A stretch of 64,000 nucleotides of DNA from Trichostrongylus colubriformis (GCA_963978905.1 OZ022260.1:2407725-2471724), one strand, 5' to 3'; shown: positions 39,900 to 52,528, counted from the stretch's first letter. The notes: generated by a model not told the origin, from the sequence alone. A program made the numbers and translations.

Positions 39900-40860
39900 G
39901 TTATTAGCTTTCCCGGGAATAAAGGTTTTGTATTTTCATAGCGCCACTTACATGACTACCATATGGTTTAGAGGCTAGAAGACGAAATCTGAATGAGGGA
40001 CTACCACTTTCTTCCTAGGAACGCCATGTTCAGCCCAAACAATTTTGTTACGCAATGGAAAATCCAATTTGTATCAGATATCTTTGCCAGATGATACTTT
40101 TCTAACCAATAAATATCAAAAGATGATATTGAGCAACGCGAGCTTCAGTAGCTTGCAGTTCTTAAGGATATGAATAGAAGTGCTAGGTGGTGTCGCAATG
40201 GAGAAAAAACGGAACTCTAACTACCGATACATCTCACGTCATGAGTCGTCTGTACAGTGTACGAGAAGTCGGCGATGAGACTAAACCGGAGTTCAGTATA
40301 GGGATTGTAGCTCAAAAACAGGCAATTGTGGAACCTGGATCTTTTTCGAGATTGTCACATGCACTAATCGAGGACAAAGGACCATTGCTCAGTTTGAATT
40401 ATTGGAGAAGTTTTGCAATATTGACTAGAAAAGGCAGAAAAGGTCGCTCACTGGGCCGAACGGGATGGCTAAATAGACAGAACTCGACTGTTGGGAACGA
40501 CGAGACCATCACCAGTGGCGGCTCTTGAAAAATCGATGACAATTTGCAGACTTAGTGAAGATTTGCGACATTTTTTGACTTTCTCCAGATCATCAACCAC
40601 ATTAAACACCTGCAGTTTTACTACAAGAATGCTGAGTTATGGGCAAAAGCTTCGATGTCGGACGGGACCCGCACTCGTGCTTTCCGGGCATATGTGCTAA
40701 TCCATAACACTACCGACACCCTTTCACCTTGAGTAACTTTTGAAAACGAAGCAGCAACTTCTTGCTCTTGGATTTACAGAGTGAACACCATTCCTAGTGA
40801 CATTGAAAAACCCCAGTGCAAGTCATTAGAAGACAGCGACGTCTGAGATCACCTCAGTGC
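39900..40860. other. Spacer with no convincing gene
   Basis: A plus-strand frame of 113 codons (40187-40528) has no recognisable domain, splice context or signal peptide, and nothing else was seen between the MITE at 39.9 kb and the two-exon segment at 40.87 kb. Confidence 0.4.
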
Positions 40861-40867
40861 TGACCAT

Positions 40868-41260
40868 TCAGTCAATGCGTGCCAAGAAATAAGATTTTTT
40901 TTGTTTTCTGGGACCGATTTTTGTAGGACTTTTCAAATCTGGTTTAATGTTAGCATTATGCCGCGGAATTACATAGAGATGACTTTCACTGTCAAAAATT
41001 GTCATGCACATAATTTTCTGCATGAACAAGTCCATGGTTGTGCAAGCCAACACAATTTTTACCTCGTACACTGCAAAGGCAGGTTTGTGTCATATGAAAA
41101 ATTCCATAATGAAATCAGCTTACATGCTTTTTCAAAACCAGTTAATGGATTTTTAGCTGGAAGTTCGAACCGACATTCTAAATCAATCCCTGGACGGTTG
41201 TCCGACATTACTTCGAGGTCTTGCATTGGTACCAGAATCAATGTGAAATTGGGCACGATT
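40868..41260 (-). CDS. Unrecognised two-exon coding segment
   Basis: Exon 41260-41124 (VPNFTLILVPMQDLEVMSDN, ECRFELPAKNPLTGFEKA) joins exon 41070-40868 (YEVKIVLACTTMDLFMQKIM to a stop) across a 53-nt intron with a GTAAGC donor and a TTTGCAG acceptor. The phase matches, and together they give about 112 residues. The 5' acceptor TTACTTCCAG suggests a missing upstream exon. I do not recognise the family. It may be a gene remnant or a small real gene; splice quality is the only support. Confidence 0.35.
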
Positions 41261-42164
41261 CTGGAAGTAACAACGAGCCTAGCTCTATGCCTGTCTGGGA
41301 TGCACTGCGCATCCTCCTTTAAAAGAACCGGAAGGGGTTTGGAACAAGAGAAAAATACAAAGAAATGAGCACTTTGTAGCGAGCGCAGAAGGTTAGATTC
41401 GATAATCGGTGAAAAAACCTGAATTCAAAAGTGCTGCGGTGTGTATTCGCGCCTCAATCGCATCATCGCACTGACTTTCCGAGTTGTCCGCTGTAGGAGA
41501 CGGCCGCGGGCCAACTTTAGTTGTAGCACCTGACTCCCAGCACAGTGGAGTGGCCATTCCCAACCACATTAGCACTCATGTAAGTACATATAGAATCAAC
41601 ATAGGAAAGAACAAAAGAGAAGGTAAAAGGAATGAACAACTTTATAATGGAAACATCTTCTCTTGGCACCATGCCAAGGCGTCAAATTGGCGAGTTTGCG
41701 CAATGGCGGCCACTTAAACTCGTCCACACCACGTCTGTTCTACCGTAAGCCAAGATTACTCCCTTACGATGTCTTTAAATGCACTGAGAAGAGTATGATT
41801 TGAAGTGTGATGTTTAGTAGCTCTCTTAACTAACACGTGCGTTACAGTCAGTTGTGCAAGTGAAAGCTTATCCGACGGTTACACGTGCACCGGATTCTAA
41901 CATCCCTAAGCCATTTTTACCGCGTGTTTGTTCGTTTTACTCTTTTTCGCAGAAAACCTCATCAAGCCGAGTTTTCATGGTACTTTATATAAATTCCGGT
42001 TTGTTAGAGGCTTTAAGTCACAAAATTTTTGGTTCTCTTCGTTTCTATTCAAAATAACTTTCCAAAACGGCGACTGGTTGTTATGGGTATCATATGAATA
42101 TCCGATTCGTTCTATTTATTCATCAGGTCTTCGAAAAGTACATTGCGACAGTGGTCATGATATA

Positions 42165-43627
42165 CAGTAGCGGTCAAAACTTTGGAATCTTTTGAATTTT
42201 CAACCTCCCTCGATTACGAAACGACCGAGTTGTCTCAAATTCGCAGAATAGGCATAAAATCAAGTAGAGAACATTATGTGTAACGCCGTTCTTTGCAAGT
42301 GGAAATTCCAATAGTGGAAATGCTGTTTATGCCAAGAAGGGCGCATCAAAACTTCTCAATAACAAAGAAAATTGAACCTAATAATGTGACTAAAACTAGT
42401 AGTTCGTTGAATGACCGCGTAAATCAATGAGAGCCTTACACCTTCTAGGCATTGAATCGATCAGAGCATCAATTTTGGACTGAGGAGTTGCTTCACTTGA
42501 ATGTGTCTTGTACGATATTCAAGTCCCTCCCAAACATGCTCAATCGGATTGAGATCCGAACTTTGGCTTGGCCACTGCATGACAGCAACTTTCTTCGATC
42601 CCAGAAAGTCGGTCACGGAGCGGGAGGCATGCTTCGGATCATTGTCATGCCGAAAAATCTATCCCCTCGGCATACTTTGACGAGCAAAAGGAAGCATGGT
42701 ACTCTTTAGGATACCCTTGTACGCGGACGAGTCCATATTCCCTTGGATACGGAAAAGTGGGTCAACGCCACATAGACCAATACATCCCCCATACCATCAC
42801 ATCAGCTCCACCATGCTTCACTATTGGTACCAGGTACCTGGAATGATTTCTTCTGTTCACAGAACGTCTAACGTACTTCAAACCATCGCTGCCCAAAAAG
42901 GCAGAACTTCGATTTGTCGCTGAAAAAACTTTTCCCCACTCTTCTCTGGTCCAGGCAAGGTGCTGGCGGGCGAAACTCAGTCGCGCCTTCCTATTCCTCG
43001 AGCTCACTAGTGACTTCCTGCTGGGAAGTCTTATAAGTAATCGACCAGTTCTCAGACGACTCTGAACAGTACTTTGGCTGATAGAAGGGCCCAAAAAATT
43101 GTCATTAGCTTGAGAATGTCAGTTGACGAAGCGCGCGGGTCAGCATGCGAGGTCCTTACGATGAATGTATCGTTCATAGGTGTCGTCTTACGAGGTCTTC
43201 CTGAACGACCAGTCTTCACCACACCTCCTTGCCTCTGGTAGCGTCTAAAAACCTTGGTGATCATGCTTAGCGAGGTGATACTGCTGTGCAAGAAGGTTCT
43301 CGGGCGGCATTCCAGATTGAATGACCCGAACAATCGCCTCCTGCGCAGCTATGCTACTTCTTTACCAGATCCCATTTGAAAACGAGGTACTGTCTTATAA
43401 TTTTACCTGAAACTATAAAACTATAATAATGTGATGATGTTGTCGAGAAGTTTCAAACTTTTGATGCGCCCTTTTGGACATGAACAGCACTTTCACACTT
43501 GAAATTCCCACTTTCCAAGAACGACGTTACAAATCGTGTTCTCTACTTAATTTCATGCCTATTCTGTGAATTTGAGTCAACACGGTCGTTTCTTAATCGC
43601 AGGTTTCTAAACTTTTGACCGCTGCTG
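42165..43627 (-). mobile_element. Tc1-family transposon with degenerate transposase
   Basis: The element is 1,463 bp, flanked by TA, with ends CAGTAGCGGTCAAAACTTTGG and CTAAACTTTTGACCGCTGCTG that are inverted repeats of each other. The minus strand encodes Tc1 transposase pieces in shifted frames: the second helix-turn-helix (RSGRPRKTTPMND) near 43.2 kb, GGADVMVWG near 42.8 kb, then DNDPKHASRS and the hallmark WPSQSSDLNPIEHVW near 42.55-42.65 kb. Several frame breaks make it non-autonomous. The homologous site in the neighbouring duplicate (48514-48521) is empty, with one TA, which fixes the borders exactly. Confidence 0.92.
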
Positions 43628-44361
43628 TATCTACAGAATGACACGCGCTTCGCAAATGATAACTATCAGGTTCCAGTGGAGACGTATAAGGAACAAAAAG
43701 ACAACTGGTGATCTATATAGGGTGAGATAAGCTCCATTGTACGATTTGAATACCTTCAATAGTTAGCTGATTTATGAAGGAAAATGGCAAAATCACGTGG
43801 TGCTTTTCAAAATCCGGAAATGTTGAGAAATGTGATGGCAATCAGTAATTCAGTGAGCAGCTCGGACAAGGATAAACCCATGTGACGAATTTTGAAGCAA
43901 AATATATGCTACCTATCTTGCCATTGCTCCCATGATCCGCCAGCGATCTCGAAACGGTGCCAGAAGCACTAGAGGGAAGCAGGAGCTCGTTTGGATATTT
44001 TACAAATGATAAAATGCTCCGAGCCACCTTCAGATTTCTGGAGAGGAAGAGAGGATCGTAAAGATTCCACTACTAACCTCGTATGAAAAAAGGCAATTAA
44101 CATATTGCCATCAATAAAAAAATTCCTTGGAGATTGGATGGATTCAGAAAATGGTGATAAAGTGTCATACGGAGAGGGGTCGAAGAGAGGGTATTTTTAG
44201 CTAGGCAGAGTAGCTGTTTCAATATGGCTATTTTGATGGTGGTACAGCTTGCAATGGAACCTACTTTCTAATCACTAATCTACTTTATAACTAATTTAGT
44301 TTGTGGCACTCATTATTGGTAATAATTTAGGTATAACTAAAAATACCGCACTACTGGCAGC

Positions 44362-45452
44362 ATGGATCTCGTTTATACTTCGTGGTACCAGCGGCGATGC
44401 GTGGCTGCCTGTCTTTTAGTCTATACCTGCGCCGTCGCTGCACCACAACCGTTCTACTCTAACTCGCTTCCTGTGAGCGAACCGCGCTCGCCGACGCAAG
44501 GTATGAACGCGGCCTCAACTAGACGGGTATTGATGAATCAGCAGATGAAAGAAATTTTCGGAGCAAAATTTCACAATGATTTCCGTAGACTATTCATTCA
44601 GTTAGACATTTCAAATAATTCAAAATTTTTCGTACACTATTCATTTGACATTACATTTTCAATGTTGGAGAAAACAGTGTCAGTAAAAGATAACGGAGAA
44701 AATCTACAAAAACAGAGAAATGTAGGAGTCTGGGCGAGGTTTTGCTTGATCTATGCAAAACTTGATGAATCACCTCTTTCCTCTAATTATATGATCTTCA
44801 TTATACAGTGTTGGGATCGTCTTAATGCAACTGATCGCAAGCTTCTTTGCCCATGTTTGGCGAGTGATTTGCTAAGTTAAAGAAGTATAATAATTCTGAT
44901 CATACTCATTATACACTGCTCGAGGATAGTGGAACCATTGCTATGTTAGAAATACAGGGAAGTTCTCGCAAATATTTGCTGAGAACATAATGATTCTGCC
45001 ACTAAAGTCAAATAGAGAAATGGGCAGGCTACTGCGCTGCAAAGTCAGTTTTTGTGCCTCAAAACGTTGGTGTGCACGTCACTTTTCATATAAAAGCTAG
45101 TCCGAGCAACACGCACATATACTTCGACCAATCATCTGCGGTTCTTCTTTTTACGGTGAGTGGAACTTGCTGCTATCATCCGCAGCCGCATATTCCCAGG
45201 GTTGAACGTGCCATTCGAGTGGCGCTTGGTCGCTGACCTTGCATCTATGCTACTAAGAAGTATCTTGAAGATCACCTCAAGTTTTGAGATCGGAATTCGC
45301 AGTTGGCAGAGCTAGCTGCTTTGCCCCAATCCACGCAACTGCAGATACTGCGCCGCTGTGACTTTCTGAATTTTTATGGGATTCTTATCTTGGCTATACT
45401 CATTATCCTCATTTTGGCCACGCTGTGGAATGCATTGAATGGAATAAGGAAG
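44362..45452 (+). CDS. Small membrane protein gene, signal peptide plus transmembrane exon
   Basis: Exon 44362-44500 starts MDLVYTSWYQRRCVAACLLV and continues YTCAVAAPQPFYS, a signal peptide. Exon 45097-45155 (SPSNTHIYFDQSSAVLLFT) and exon 45303-45452 follow in phase; the last has LAELAALPQSTQLQILRR, then a strong transmembrane helix FYGILILAILIILILATLW and a basic end. The ATG lies one base behind a CAG, a possible trans-splice site. The last exon either reads on to a stop at 45533 or splices in phase (GTATAT donor) to the exon at 45501, which would fuse it to the Ig-like gene. The family is not recognised. The copy in unit B has lost its start and frame. Confidence 0.5.
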
Positions 45453-45503
45453 GTATATACGCGAAAAGTGCGTAATGCGTTAATCACACGTTTATTCAGA
45501 ATA

Positions 45504-46890
45504 TGCGTACTGGCCTCCTTCTACTCATCTTAACCAGCTGTGCACTGGCTGCACTCTACCGTCTGGAAGCTTGGGTAAGAATACTGAAATTAATAAGTGA
45601 AGCATGAGTCATGGCAGGAGATCGTACATTGGTTATGTAACAATCGCGGTGAGAGATTAATAAGAATTCAGAAAATTAGCTGCCGCAAGGTGAATGGAAG
45701 GCAAAGCACTCCTGAGTTTCGAGGAAAATAGCCGTTAGAAACCCTTCACCTTTTATTTGCTTGATGCAAGTTTAGATCCTAGTATTTATCACTGATTTCT
45801 GCTGGTACGATCCACCTCTCCTGTACGGTCTAATAAGATCCCGCTGTCGAAAGATCCTCGACTCTCGGTGTACACTGGTTGTGTTGACCGCACTCGAACA
45901 ATCTTCCTGCGTCTAATGAATTTAGATTTCATGTTTCTCCGAAAATTCCTTGAAGAGTAGTCCTTGTGGATACCGTGATATAACCAAACAATACGTTGGG
46001 TGATGGTTGACGCTTTGCCCCTTGTCACACTTGAAGTGATATGTATAATGGTGGTACGCAAACGAGGAACATTACCGATCTCCCATGGGATGGGTTTTTT
46101 CTAATGTACTCGATATTCGGCTATAGTCAGTTCACGACGAAGAGAAGGGAAGAGGAGTCGCTAGCCACATACAAACAGATCAACCATATCGAGTGATATT
46201 TGCAGTCGAGCCATTCAGGCCTGAAATTCCGTAGGGATCTTCTCTTTTACCCTCACCCTATATTGAGAGCAAAAGACTGGGGCACCTATCTGATCACTCA
46301 AGACAGGGATCCTCCCTGGAGGCACCGTGAAGGAAGAGTTAGGAGAGTAATCTCGAAAAGTCGTGGATGCAGAAAATTCGTTTGTCAGCAAATTCTACCG
46401 GTTTCCACACACTTGTTCACTCTGTCGTGAAACCGTTATTTAAGGCAGGCAAAAGAGTGGAGCTGACTCTAGGAAAAACGAACAAAACGAGAACTTGGTT
46501 CCGGTACACAGACGGGGGCTTGCCGACGATTGCAAACTGCAGCAAGCCCAGATGCAACCCGTTCCCTCACTCCACTCTTTATGAAAACGGTAGCTTGATC
46601 TTCGAACCAGTGCAAGTATCCGATTCCGGAATGTACTCCCTCGATGGGGTTGAGGTACGTACTGATTTCGTATATGCATAGATTTGCTTTTTAACTGAAG
46701 TTATGCCTGACCTTGTAGACTGATAAACAAACATGTGCCTTTTCATTATCACATAGAAATTGAGCAGTTCCGATGAATTTTCTCGTTGCAGAACGTGAAA
46801 TCTGTGGAGGGCTATGGCCTCGTGGGGCTTCAGGCTAAAGATGAAATCGCTTTAAAAGTTTATCAGCCACGCGTTCGTGTGTCTGGATGA
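45504..46890 (+). CDS. Secreted Ig-like domain protein (unit A, intact)
   Basis: Exons 45504-45575, 46206-46326, 46389-46654 and 46792-46890 keep phase and give about 185 residues. The start MRTGLLLLILTSCALAALYR is a signal peptide. The third exon carries an Ig-like fold (KAGKRVELTLG, TWFR, ENGSLIFEPVQVSDSGMYSL). The last exon completes it (NVKSVEGYGLVGLQA to RVRVSG and stop). The usual Ig disulphide is absent: DSGMYS replaces DSGxYxC, while a separate Cys pair lies in ANCSKPRC. Its ATG is 3 nt behind GTTTATTCAG, which fits SL trans-splicing. It lies directly downstream of the membrane-protein gene, perhaps in an operon or as one fused gene. It may act as a small extracellular binding protein. 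Confidence 0.65.
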
Positions 46891-47570
46891 CGTTTACTGA
46901 AGCTGATTTTTCCTTTGTTCTGAAAGTATGTGAATTTCTGGATGAATAAATTGTCATCGACTGGGACAGTCTTTCAAGCAGACCATTAATAACCTCTGTT
47001 TGCAGATTTTGAGGGTTCGCTCTATAAATTTTGATCCCAATTTGTTATAGCTGGCATCAATCTGCCACCAATAACCAAAGTGTAATCGGAATTATATTCG
47101 CTGTGATAAGGTCTCCTCTAATGGTTTTCTTAATGGTGGTTCTTGTGGTTGTGATAATCGTATGCCCACCAAAAAGATAGTGAGGAGTTAGAGATGCCTA
47201 CTAAAGCAAAAAGCAACAGCATATCTTCTAGTCGTTGTTCAACCTTTATTTATTTGGTTGGCATTCACTACATAATTGCCAATCCCTGTCGCTGCCTTCT
47301 GCTTCAAGGAGTTATTTATCTAATGCTTTCTCCGGAGTTCTAATGCTTTGGAGTTTTCTTGCTGCTTGCTGCTTCTTCCTTTGTTCCGATTTTTTATCTG
47401 GAGCATTCTTCTTGCAAATACTGTCCCCCTAGTTGAGACATGTCGCTTTACACATCCCATAAATAAATAAATTCTTGAGGAGGAAGAAATACCTCCAAGT
47501 ATAACCAACTGAATTTACATAAATTCATCCAAGAGGACGTGTAGCGCTTCACTATCACGAACTTCGTTCA

Positions 47571-47680
47571 CCCACGCTGCAGCAATTCTTTCCTGCTCAA
47601 AGACCATTAGGTGACAACTTTATGACCCACGCTGCAGCAATTCTTCCCTGCTCAAAGATTATTAGGTGACAAATTTATCA
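47571..47680. repeat. Tandem duplication of a 53-bp unit
   Basis: CCCACGCTGCAGCAATTCTT followed by CCTGCTCAAAGA and ATTAGGTGACAA occurs twice in succession with a few mismatches, between duplicate units A and B. Confidence 0.8.
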
Positions 47681-49264
47681 GTGCAGTATTTGGTAGGTTT
47701 TAGTGACTATACAGAGTGCGGCAAAAGTGTTGACGCGTACATGTAAGTGAGCTTCACTGGTATGTGTAATCAACAAACAGTATATCATAATATGCTACTA
47801 AGATTCACCTTGAATCGCTTTTCTCCTAGGCACATTCAAAGCGGGCGAGAGATAGCATCTGACTCATACGCAGTTGATCGTCGCACAAACGTCCCATCCC
47901 TCTCGTTGGAATAATCTTGAATTGTGTGAAGAGCGAAGGCTTCGTGCTGCAAGATACACGAAACGAAACAAAAAAGGCCTAGTGTTCAGGAATTCTGGAG
48001 AGGAGCTTCTGCAAGATGATGTGGCGTTGTACCGAAATCTACAAATCCGGAGATATTAGAGTCAAAAACCATTAGTACAACTAAATCAACAAGAAAAAAG
48101 AGACTTGTGCACACTAGACTACAAGTCAGCATTTCGGATGACTTCCAGTAGGGAACATCCTTGACCTACCAGGCATGACTGCGGTAACAGTGCTCTCAAC
48201 ACAGTGCAAGTGAAAGATTTTCCGACGGTAACATGTGCATCGGAATCCAACATCCCTGAGCCACTTCCACCTCGTGTTCGCTCGTTTTGACTCTTTTTTG
48301 CAGAAAACTTCATTAAGCAGACATTTTATGGTACTTTGGATGAATTCCGGGTTGCTAGAGGCTTTGAGTCATAAAATTTTCGTGTCCTATTCGGTCCTAT
48401 TCAACCGTAAGTTCCGAAACGGCGACTGGATGTCATGGGTTTCATATGGATATCCAGTTCGTTCTATTTATTCATCATAGAGTCTTTAAAAAGTACATTG
48501 CGAGAGTGGCCATGATATATCTACTGAATGACACGCGCTTCGCAAATGATAATTACCGGGTTCCCAGTGGAGACGAATAAAAATTAGAAAGTCAACTGGT
48601 GATCCATATAGGGTGAGACAAGCTACATTGTACGATTTGAAGACCTTCAATAGTTAGCTGATATATGAGAGAAAATTGCAATGAGGTGCTGCTTTTCCAA
48701 ATTCGAAAACGTAAGAAATGTGATGACATAGCATTATGATGACAATCAGTGATTCAATGGGCAGCTTGGATAAGGATAAACCCATGTGACGAATTTTGAA
48801 GCAAATTGTATGCTATTAATCTTGCCATTCATTCACAGTACGCTGAGCAGCTGCCATGATCCACGAGCGATCTCGCAACGATGCCAGAAGCACTAAGGGA
48901 AGCAGGCGCTTGTTTGAATAATTTACAAATGAAAAGCTCCGAGCTACCATCAAGTTTCTGAAGAGGAAGAGGGTATCACAAAAATTTCACTACTAACCTC
49001 GTATCGGCATAAAAAAAGGCAGTCGACATATTACCATCAGCAAAAAATTCCTTGGAGGTCGGACGGATATAGGAAATGGTGACAAAGAGTCATGCGGGGA
49101 GGGATCGGAGAGCTGGTATTTTAGCTAGGCGGAGTAACTGTTTTAATAGAGCCTATGTTTATGGTGTCAAATGCTTGCAATGGAACTTACTCTCTCATCA
49201 CTAATCTACTTCATCACTAATTTAGTTTTTGGCACTCGTTATTAAAACAATTTAGGTAAAACTA

Positions 49265-50470
49265 AAAATACCGCACTGCTGGTGAGCATAGATCACGTTT
49301 ATACTTCGTGATACCAGAGGCGATGCGTAGCTGCGTGTCTCTTCGTCTGCGTCTCCGCTATCCCATCTCGTTGCCTGCGCCGTCGCTGCACCTCCACCGT
49401 CTAATCTGCCTCACTTCCTGTGAGCGAACCGCGCTCGCAGGGTATGAACGCGGCCTTGACTAGACGCGTATTGACGAAGCAGATGGAAAAAAATTTTCGA
49501 AACAAAATTTAACAACACTTTCCGTAGACTATTCATTCAATGAGACATTTCAAAATGTTCGTGATTTTTGTAGACTATTCATTTAACGACACATTTTCAA
49601 TGTTGGAGAATACCAGTGAAAGATAATGGAGAGAATCTATAAAACCAGAGAAATGTAGGACCTGGGCAAGTTTTTGCTTGATTTTTATGCAAAATTTGAT
49701 GAGATCGCCTGATTCCTCTATTTATTTGATCTTCATTATCCAGCATTGGGATCGCCTTGATGCAAATGATCGCAAGCTTGCTTGCCCAAGTGTGGCGAGT
49801 GATTTGCCAGCGAATCCAAGGAAGTATAATAATTGTGATCAGATTCACAACACACCGCTCAAGCATAGTATAATCAATGCTATGTTTGAAACACAGGGGA
49901 GCTCGCACAAATATTTGCTGAGCACAGAATGATTCTGCCACTAAAGTCAAATAGGGAAATGGGCCGGCTATGCTCCTTCGAAGTCCGTTTTCGTGCCGCA
50001 AAACGTTAATGTGCACGTAACTGTTCATATAAAAGCTAGTCTGAACAACACGCACACATAATTCGCACCAATCATCTGTAGGTCCTCTTCTTACGGTGAG
50101 TGGAACTTGCTGTAATCATTCGCAGCCACATATTAACAAGGTTGAACATGCCATTCGAGTGGCAATTGGTCGCTGGCCTTGCATCTATCCTACTACGAAG
50201 TATCTTTAAGATCACCTCAAAATCTGAGTTCGGAATTCGCGTTGGCAGAGCTAGCTGCTTCGTTCCAGTCCACGCATCTGCGAATACTGCACTGCTGTGG
50301 CTTTTTGAATTCTTATGAAATTCCGTTTGAATAACTTCAAGTGGAGAAAGTGGAGTTAGAGTGAAATAGCCACTGAGGTACGCTAAACGAGTAGCGCAGC
50401 ATGATAGTGTATGCGCGCGCTGGAAATGAATTGTTGCAAGAGTCAGTGTTGAATCGCCGATACTCATTTT
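49265..50470 (+). pseudogene. Unit B copy of the membrane-protein gene, decayed
   Basis: This follows 44.34-45.45 kb of unit A base by base with many changes. The start codon is ATA instead of ATG and the preceding CAG is lost. The signal-peptide region is frameshifted, and the second exon has an in-frame TAA after NNTHT. The acceptor AG of the membrane exon is missing, and about 140 bp of unrelated sequence replaces the transmembrane part (50318-50455). It cannot make the protein seen in unit A. Confidence 0.75.
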
Positions 50471-50996
50471 GGCCACGCTGTAGAAATAATCGGCATTGGA
50501 CGGAATGAGGAGCGTGTAGATGCTAAAAGTGCGTAATGCGTTAATCACACGTCCATTCAGAAAATGCGTACTGGCCTCCTTCTACTCATCGTCACCAGCT
50601 ATGCACTGGCTGCACTCTACCGTATGGAAGCTACGGTAAGAATACTGAAATCAATAAGTGATGCATGAGTCATGGCAGGAGATCGTAAATTGTTTAGGCG
50701 ACAATCGCGGTAGGTGATAGATTAATAAGCTTTAGGTAGGTGAGAGATTAATAAGAACCATTAACGGCTATGCGAAGCTATGGTCTCAAGCGCTGGTCAT
50801 AGATTTGGGATCCACAGTGCACAATCACCCAAGGTCGTGCTACCTCATCGTTTTCAATAGCCTCACATGTCCCAATAGAAGTCAGGAATAAACAAGAAAA
50901 AGGATTAGCCCAGGTGTAATCGGTAATGAACCCCTGTTGTGGTGTCTCCTTCTTTTTTCCCCCACTTTCGTACATAAGCCTCGAAATGTTCTGAAG

Positions 50997-51024
50997 CCCA
51001 TGATCTCATAGGAGAGATCATGGG
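50997..51024. repeat. Short perfect hairpin
   Basis: CCCATGATCTC and GAGATCATGGG are perfect inverted repeats separated by six bases, at the left part of the foreign segment in unit B. Confidence 0.7.
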
Positions 51025-52018
51025 TTGTAGTACATATCCTCATTGGAGAACCCTACAGATTACTGGATGAGAACCACGTGGTAACGCTTTCGCGTGATCG
51101 AGGAAGGCAAGCCAAGAAGATCGAATTTTTTCACAGTAGCTATACCTCCGTAACTACGTAACTACTGTATGAACAGCTTTTTAACTTCGGAAAAAACACT
51201 TCGGTAGGACCATTAAAGGTTTATCCTTGTGCGAGTATTATGCTGCATTAAAATAGAAATGGCCCATATTAGACATACATACGTGCCTTCCGGCGATGTG
51301 ATAATAATGCGAGGATATAAGTACATTGTGCTTTACAAATTTACCGTGCACTGATACATGTATGTAGGTACTTGAGCGATATGATAGACTCCTATTTCAT
51401 ATGAGTGTGTGGGGATGTACCTGCATGAAAATGGTATGCGGAGGTTATTAAGTGATAAGTACACATGTTGCTTATACATATTCATAACAGTCTAGTATAA
51501 TAAGTTCAATAAGTTCACGAATGCTCAATATCTCATTCCAGTGACAGGTGTTCATGTCAGTTTCAGACTGATGGATGTTGACCGAATGAAGGCCTGAAAT
51601 GCCTTAAGGGATCACTACGTTTCCATTTGCATGACTTGAAATGTATCAAATCCTAATTCAATAGCAGTGGAGGCGGCCCCTCCACGAAGCCGCGGGTGGT
51701 GTAGGTTTTGTGAATGAGCCCGGCGATTTGGAATATTCGTTGCAACCTCTTGGAGATGGTGGATAGGCTGAGGGAAAGGTGTGTTGATTGTGATGAGAAC
51801 ATAAATGTTACCCTTTGTTCTACATGAGCTTTTTTTTTGGATTACAGAGTGTTCCTCCAATCCCGGATTTACGTTTAAAGCGTAATCGCCCTTGCTTGCG
51901 TTCAATCCGTTTCAGTCTTTCTAATATTACGGAATAGATACAATTGTCCAACGACAAATCATCGGGATGTAGAGTTCTAGCCTCATTAAATCTAAGGAAT
52001 CCTCTGGCAGTATCGTAA

Positions 52019-52528
52019 GGCTGCGTTCATACCAAATTGAATGAAAGTTTTGGCGCATTCGCGTCATGCATGTGATACGTACCGATCTAGAAAATGAGAG
52101 TATTGGCGCATTCGCGATTCGAGAGAATTGGCGGATCGGCGCATCGGCGCATCTGCGATTTGCATTCGCGTGATGGATAAGATACATATCGATTGAAAAA
52201 AAGTGAGACTGTTGGCGCATCCGCGATTTGAGAGAATTGGCGGATCGGCGCATCGGCGCATCCGCGATTTGAGAGAATCGGCACATTCGCGTGATGGACA
52301 GGATGCATATCGATTGAAAAATGAGAGTATTGGCGCACCCGCGATTTTGGATATTTGCCATAACAGAAAAAGATCAAGAAATGAAAAGAGAAGAAAAAGA
52401 AATCAAGCGCACGTTGGCACGTGCCGCTTTCAAAAGGGTGACGTGGCACGCCAATTCTCTCAAATCGTGGATGCGCCGATGCGCCGATGCGCCAAAACTC
52501 TCATTCGATTTGGTATGAACGCAACCTA
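52019..52528. mobile_element. MITE with 39-bp inverted ends and internal GCGCAT repeats
   Basis: The left end GGCTGCGTTCATACCAAATT is matched inverted by the right end (AATCGAATGAGAGTTTTGGC on the opposite strand). The interior consists of degenerate short repeats such as GGCGCATCGGCGCATCTGCG and GATTTGAGAGAATTGGCGGA in two larger tandem blocks. The apparent reading frames here are by-products of the repeat. Confidence 0.75.

Larger units (their letters stand above)
41853..47460 (+). repeat. Duplicated locus, unit A
   Basis: Non-coding and coding sequence from about 41.85 kb (GTGCAAGTGAAAGCTTATCC) to about 47.2-47.4 kb recurs in direct orientation at 48206-57400. Beyond the genes, shared landmarks are TTTTTCGCAGAAAACCTCAT, ACACGCGCTTCGCAAATGAT and TGCTTTAGTAGG-type sequence near the end. 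Unit A carries the Tc1 insertion. Confidence 0.85.

Noticed and set aside
40901..41368. 155-codon plus-strand frame
   Set aside because: Opposite strand to the phase-matched two-exon segment and without a recognisable domain; probably a shadow.
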